DNA of 6,142 nucleotides from Marmoricola sp. (GTDB lineage Bacteria > Actinomycetota > Actinomycetes > Propionibacteriales > Nocardioidaceae): the NCBI GenBank assembly GCA_030151765.1, contig JASLCW010000099.1, positions 1 to 6,142 on the forward strand. Direction: 5' to 3'. This document shows positions 3,653 to 6,142 of this stretch, one piece after another (position 1 is the first letter of the stretch; every line of letters starts with the position of its first letter). A model generated the notes under the pieces. It did not search any database, was not told where the DNA came from, and worked only from the letters and a program-made list of their open reading frames with translations. The position numbers and the translations under genes were made by a program.

Positions 3653-6112
3653 TTACGTGCACTTGGCGAGAGCTTGGCGAGCCCGCTCCAGCCAGTAGTC
3701 CGCACCCGCCTGCTCGAGCAGGTCCACCGCCCTCTGAAGATGCGCCCGGGCACCCTGAGCGTCGCCGAGGGCTGCCAACGCCTCGCCCAGGTGGCCGTCG
3801 TAGGCGCCTTCGACGGTGGTGCAGGTGCCGCTGACCAGCAGCTGGCCGGAGAAGGGCAGGAAGGCGTCGTAGCCCTCACGCACCAGGTCCGCCTCGCCGA
3901 GACGGATCGCCGCATGCAACCGATACATGACGGTCGTGGCCCACTGGTAGTCGCGTGGCGGGAGCGGCGTCTCGCGCAGGAGGGCACGGGCGCGCTCCGA
4001 ATCGCCGTGTTCGGCCAGCGCGCCGGCGAGCGCATGCGCGAAACCCGCCATGCCCGTGAGCCGGTACATCTCCTCGGCCCAGGCGACGTGGTCGCCGAGG
4101 GCATCCCGCTGCAGGATCGTCTCGGCCCGGACCGCGATCATCGTGACGTCGTAATAGGCGACCTCGGCGAAGGACAGCATCTCCCGGACCGGCTCGAAGT
4201 GGCGCGTCGGTTCGGAGACTCCCTGGAGCAAGTCGAGGCCGACCCGCGCCACGGCCGACTGCAGTACGAGCGTCGGGTTGTGCAGCTCGCGCACGCTCTC
4301 GCCGATCGCCGACAGCAGTTCCCGTGCCTGCACCACTCGCCCGTGTGCGACGAGGTGCACCACGCACTGGAGTTGTGCGATCGCCACGAGCTGCGGGGCG
4401 GCTCCCGGGTCCGCCCGCAGACGTTCCGCCGCCTCGGCCCGCTCCTCGCCGAAATCCTGCCCCTGCAGGGCGAGCAGACGCAGATGCAGGACCCGCCGGA
4501 GCAGTGCGGCGTCACCGGCGCGCTCCGCCGCCGCGACCGCCTCGGTCGACGCCGACTCGGCCTCCGCGGGATGACCGTCGTGAGCGAGCAGCACCGCGCG
4601 CACCGCCTGTGCTCGCGGCCACGCCGCCTCGCTCGGAGCGAGGCGGCGCACGGCGTCGTCCATGGCCGCACGCGCCACCGCGACATCGAGGCCGTAACGG
4701 AAGGGCACCCAGATGCCGTGTCCCATCGCGATGTCGGCGGCCTGGACCGCCCTCGCCACATCGTCACCGGCGAGGGCGAGGGCGTGCACGATCGCCTCGT
4801 AACCCTCGTCGTACCTTCCGGCGGCGTAGCGACTCTCCGCCAGGCCGACGGCCAGGTCGAAGGTCTCGCCCGGGTCGGCGCCGGCCAGCTCCGCCGCCGC
4901 CAGCGCCTCCTGCCACGACACCGCCGCGTCATCCGGCGCGTGCCTGCGCAACGCCGCTCGCGCAGCCCGAGCCGCGTAGTCCATCGCCATCCGGGCCTGA
5001 TCCGGCCCGAGCTCCGCCGCACGCAGCCAGCAGCGTGCGATCGCCGTCGCCCGGTCGTCGCGGTCGCCGTACCGACGCGTGAGGACGGCGGCCACCTGCT
5101 CGTGCGCCCGTGCCTGCCACATCCTCGACCGGCCCGCCAGGAGTGCGTCGACCACCAGCGCATGAGCGAACTCGTAGGCTCCCAGCCGGTACGACGCCTC
5201 CCGGATCAGGCCGGCCCGCGCGGCAAGCTCCAGCGAGGGGATCAGGTCGTCGGCGGCCCTCCCGTCGACCTCGGCGAGAACCAAGAGCTCGAACTCCCCA
5301 CCCATCACGGCGGCGAATTCGAGCACCCGGACCACGTCCTCGCCCAGGCTGCCCACCCGGTGGCGGACGACGTCCTGAACCCCCTGCGGCAGCTCGTCAC
5401 CACCCCGGGCCAGTTCGGTGAGGAAGAAGGCATTGCCCGCGGTCCGCTCGTACAACTCCCCGGCACGGCGGCTGCCCGGGTCCACCCCCGACAGTTCCCG
5501 GACGAGCGCGCGAACCTCCCCCGCATCAAGCCCGTCGAGCTCGAGGCGGCGCGCGCCGAGGCGGGAGAGCGCGGACAGCGTGGAGGTGAGCCCCGAGGAC
5601 TCGTGCCTCCGGAAGCTCGCCACCACGAGCAGGCCGGGACAGGCGCGGGTCGCCACGTGGACGAGCAGGCCGAGCGTCGCTTCGTCGGCGGCGTGGATGT
5701 CCTCCAGGACGACGACTGCCGGGCCGAGGCCACCGAGGAAGCTCGCGACCGCATCGAAGAAGCGCAGCCGGGCGCCTTGGGCGTCGTACGCCGGGATCGC
5801 CGCGAGGCCACCGGACAGGAAGCCAGCGAGGTCCTCCGGCACGGGCGTCTCCGGGAAGGCGGCGGCGAGATCGCGCAGCGCGCGCTCCCACGGCCACAGG
5901 ACGGGAGCCGTCTCGTGATCGGGGCTCGCGCCCCATCCGACCGGGACCTCGAGCGTCGACCGGAAGTGCTCGAGCAGGCTGGTCTTGCCGATGCCCGGCT
6001 CACCGTCGACGAGCACGACCCGGCCGGCGGCGTACGAGGCCTCCGCGGCCTCGTCGAGGAAGCGCAGCGCCGGCTCGCGGCCTACGAAGACCGGGAGCTC
6101 GGCCGGAGCCAC
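3653..6112 (-). CDS. STAND/LuxR-type AAA ATPase with TPR-like repeats, N-terminus possibly outside window
   Basis: This is a large signalling ATPase of the type found in LAL (large LuxR) and SARP regulators and cyclase-fused ATPases. From the GTG at 6110-6112 it has 819 residues. It opens with PVFVGREPAL (7-16), then Walker A GEPGIGKT (37-44), WPWERALRDL (73-82), Walker B VVVLED with IHAAD (133-143), an arginine-finger-like ASFRRHE (165-171) and TAGNAFFLTEL (224-234). The half after about residue 340 is Ala/Leu-rich helical repeat sequence like MalT/TPR domains, ending GAYDGHLGEALAALGDAQGA then LERARQALAKCT. No C-terminal LuxR HTH is present, although that is where LAL proteins carry it. Upstream of the GTG the frame is open to the window edge (ten codons, RTGEERAARK), and a GAGGAG there lies 15 bases from the GTG, too far for a good ribosome site. 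An N-terminal domain such as a SARP or HTH may therefore precede it. It leads the hemerythrin/split-barrel operon. Family is firm; exact start and role are not. Confidence 0.88.
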   Translation of the reverse strand: MAPAELPVFVGREPALRFLDEAAEASYAAGRVVLVDGEPGIGKTSLLEHFRSTLEVPVGWGASPDHETAPVLWPWERALRDLAAAFPETPVPEDLAGFLSGGLAAIPAYDAQGARLRFFDAVASFLGGLGPAVVVLEDIHAADEATLGLLVHVATRACPGLLVVASFRRHESSGLTSTLSALSRLGARRLELDGLDAGEVRALVRELSGVDPGSRRAGELYERTAGNAFFLTELARGGDELPQGVQDVVRHRVGSLGEDVVRVLEFAAVMGGEFELLVLAEVDGRAADDLIPSLELAARAGLIREASYRLGAYEFAHALVVDALLAGRSRMWQARAHEQVAAVLTRRYGDRDDRATAIARCWLRAAELGPDQARMAMDYAARAARAALRRHAPDDAAVSWQEALAAAELAGADPGETFDLAVGLAESRYAAGRYDEGYEAIVHALALAGDDVARAVQAADIAMGHGIWVPFRYGLDVAVARAAMDDAVRRLAPSEAAWPRAQAVRAVLLAHDGHPAEAESASTEAVAAAERAGDAALLRRVLHLRLLALQGQDFGEERAEAAERLRADPGAAPQLVAIAQLQCVVHLVAHGRVVQARELLSAIGESVRELHNPTLVLQSAVARVGLDLLQGVSEPTRHFEPVREMLSFAEVAYYDVTMIAVRAETILQRDALGDHVAWAEEMYRLTGMAGFAHALAGALAEHGDSERARALLRETPLPPRDYQWATTVMYRLHAAIRLGEADLVREGYDAFLPFSGQLLVSGTCTTVEGAYDGHLGEALAALGDAQGARAHLQRAVDLLEQAGADYWLERARQALAKCT

Positions 6113-6142
6113 CTTGCGCGCGGCTCGCTCCTCGCCGGTTCG

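Noticed and set aside
3876..5163. Long open frames antisense or out of frame within the ATPase gene
   Set aside because: They are Arg/Pro/Ala-rich shadow frames of GC-rich coding DNA. The frame with recognisable ATPase motifs explains the region.

Overview
The window is very GC-rich, with GC-biased third codon positions, GTG starts, Streptomyces-like promoter hexamers and a vitamin B12-dependent class II ribonucleotide reductase next to NrdR. This points to an actinobacterium. The NrdJ and NrdR proteins resemble those of Streptomyces and Nocardioides relatives, but the genus cannot be fixed from the sequence alone.

Left part (about 1-1300, minus strand): the nrdR-nrdJ operon for deoxyribonucleotide synthesis. 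nrdJ runs off the left edge, so only its N-terminal 180 residues are present. nrdR is complete. The leader upstream of nrdR is dense with sites: a housekeeping-type promoter, two NrdR boxes exactly 31 bp apart just downstream of the -10, two DnaA-box-like sequences (one overlapping an NrdR box), and a tandem palindromic repeat over the -35. The nrdR-nrdJ spacer can form two hairpins.

Middle (1366-1983): a small minus-strand gene that looks frameshifted or decayed, and a divergent plus-strand gene for a 100-residue protein with two membrane segments. Their likely start codons overlap.

Right part (1985-6142, minus strand): a compact three-gene operon. It encodes a large STAND/LuxR-type AAA ATPase with a TPR-like C-terminal half but no C-terminal HTH, then a hemerythrin-like HHE di-iron protein, then a pyridoxamine-phosphate-oxidase-like split-barrel protein that appears to contain two barrels. 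The last two genes overlap by one base (TGATG). Their pairing suggests a redox, oxygen or nitric-oxide related function, which is inference. The ATPase frame stays open to the right edge, so its true N-terminus may lie outside. The membrane-protein gene and this operon converge with a single base between their stop codons.

No tRNA, rRNA, CRISPR array, insertion sequence or integration site was seen. The regulatory region of nrdR and the ATPase-hemerythrin-split barrel operon are the parts most worth following up.
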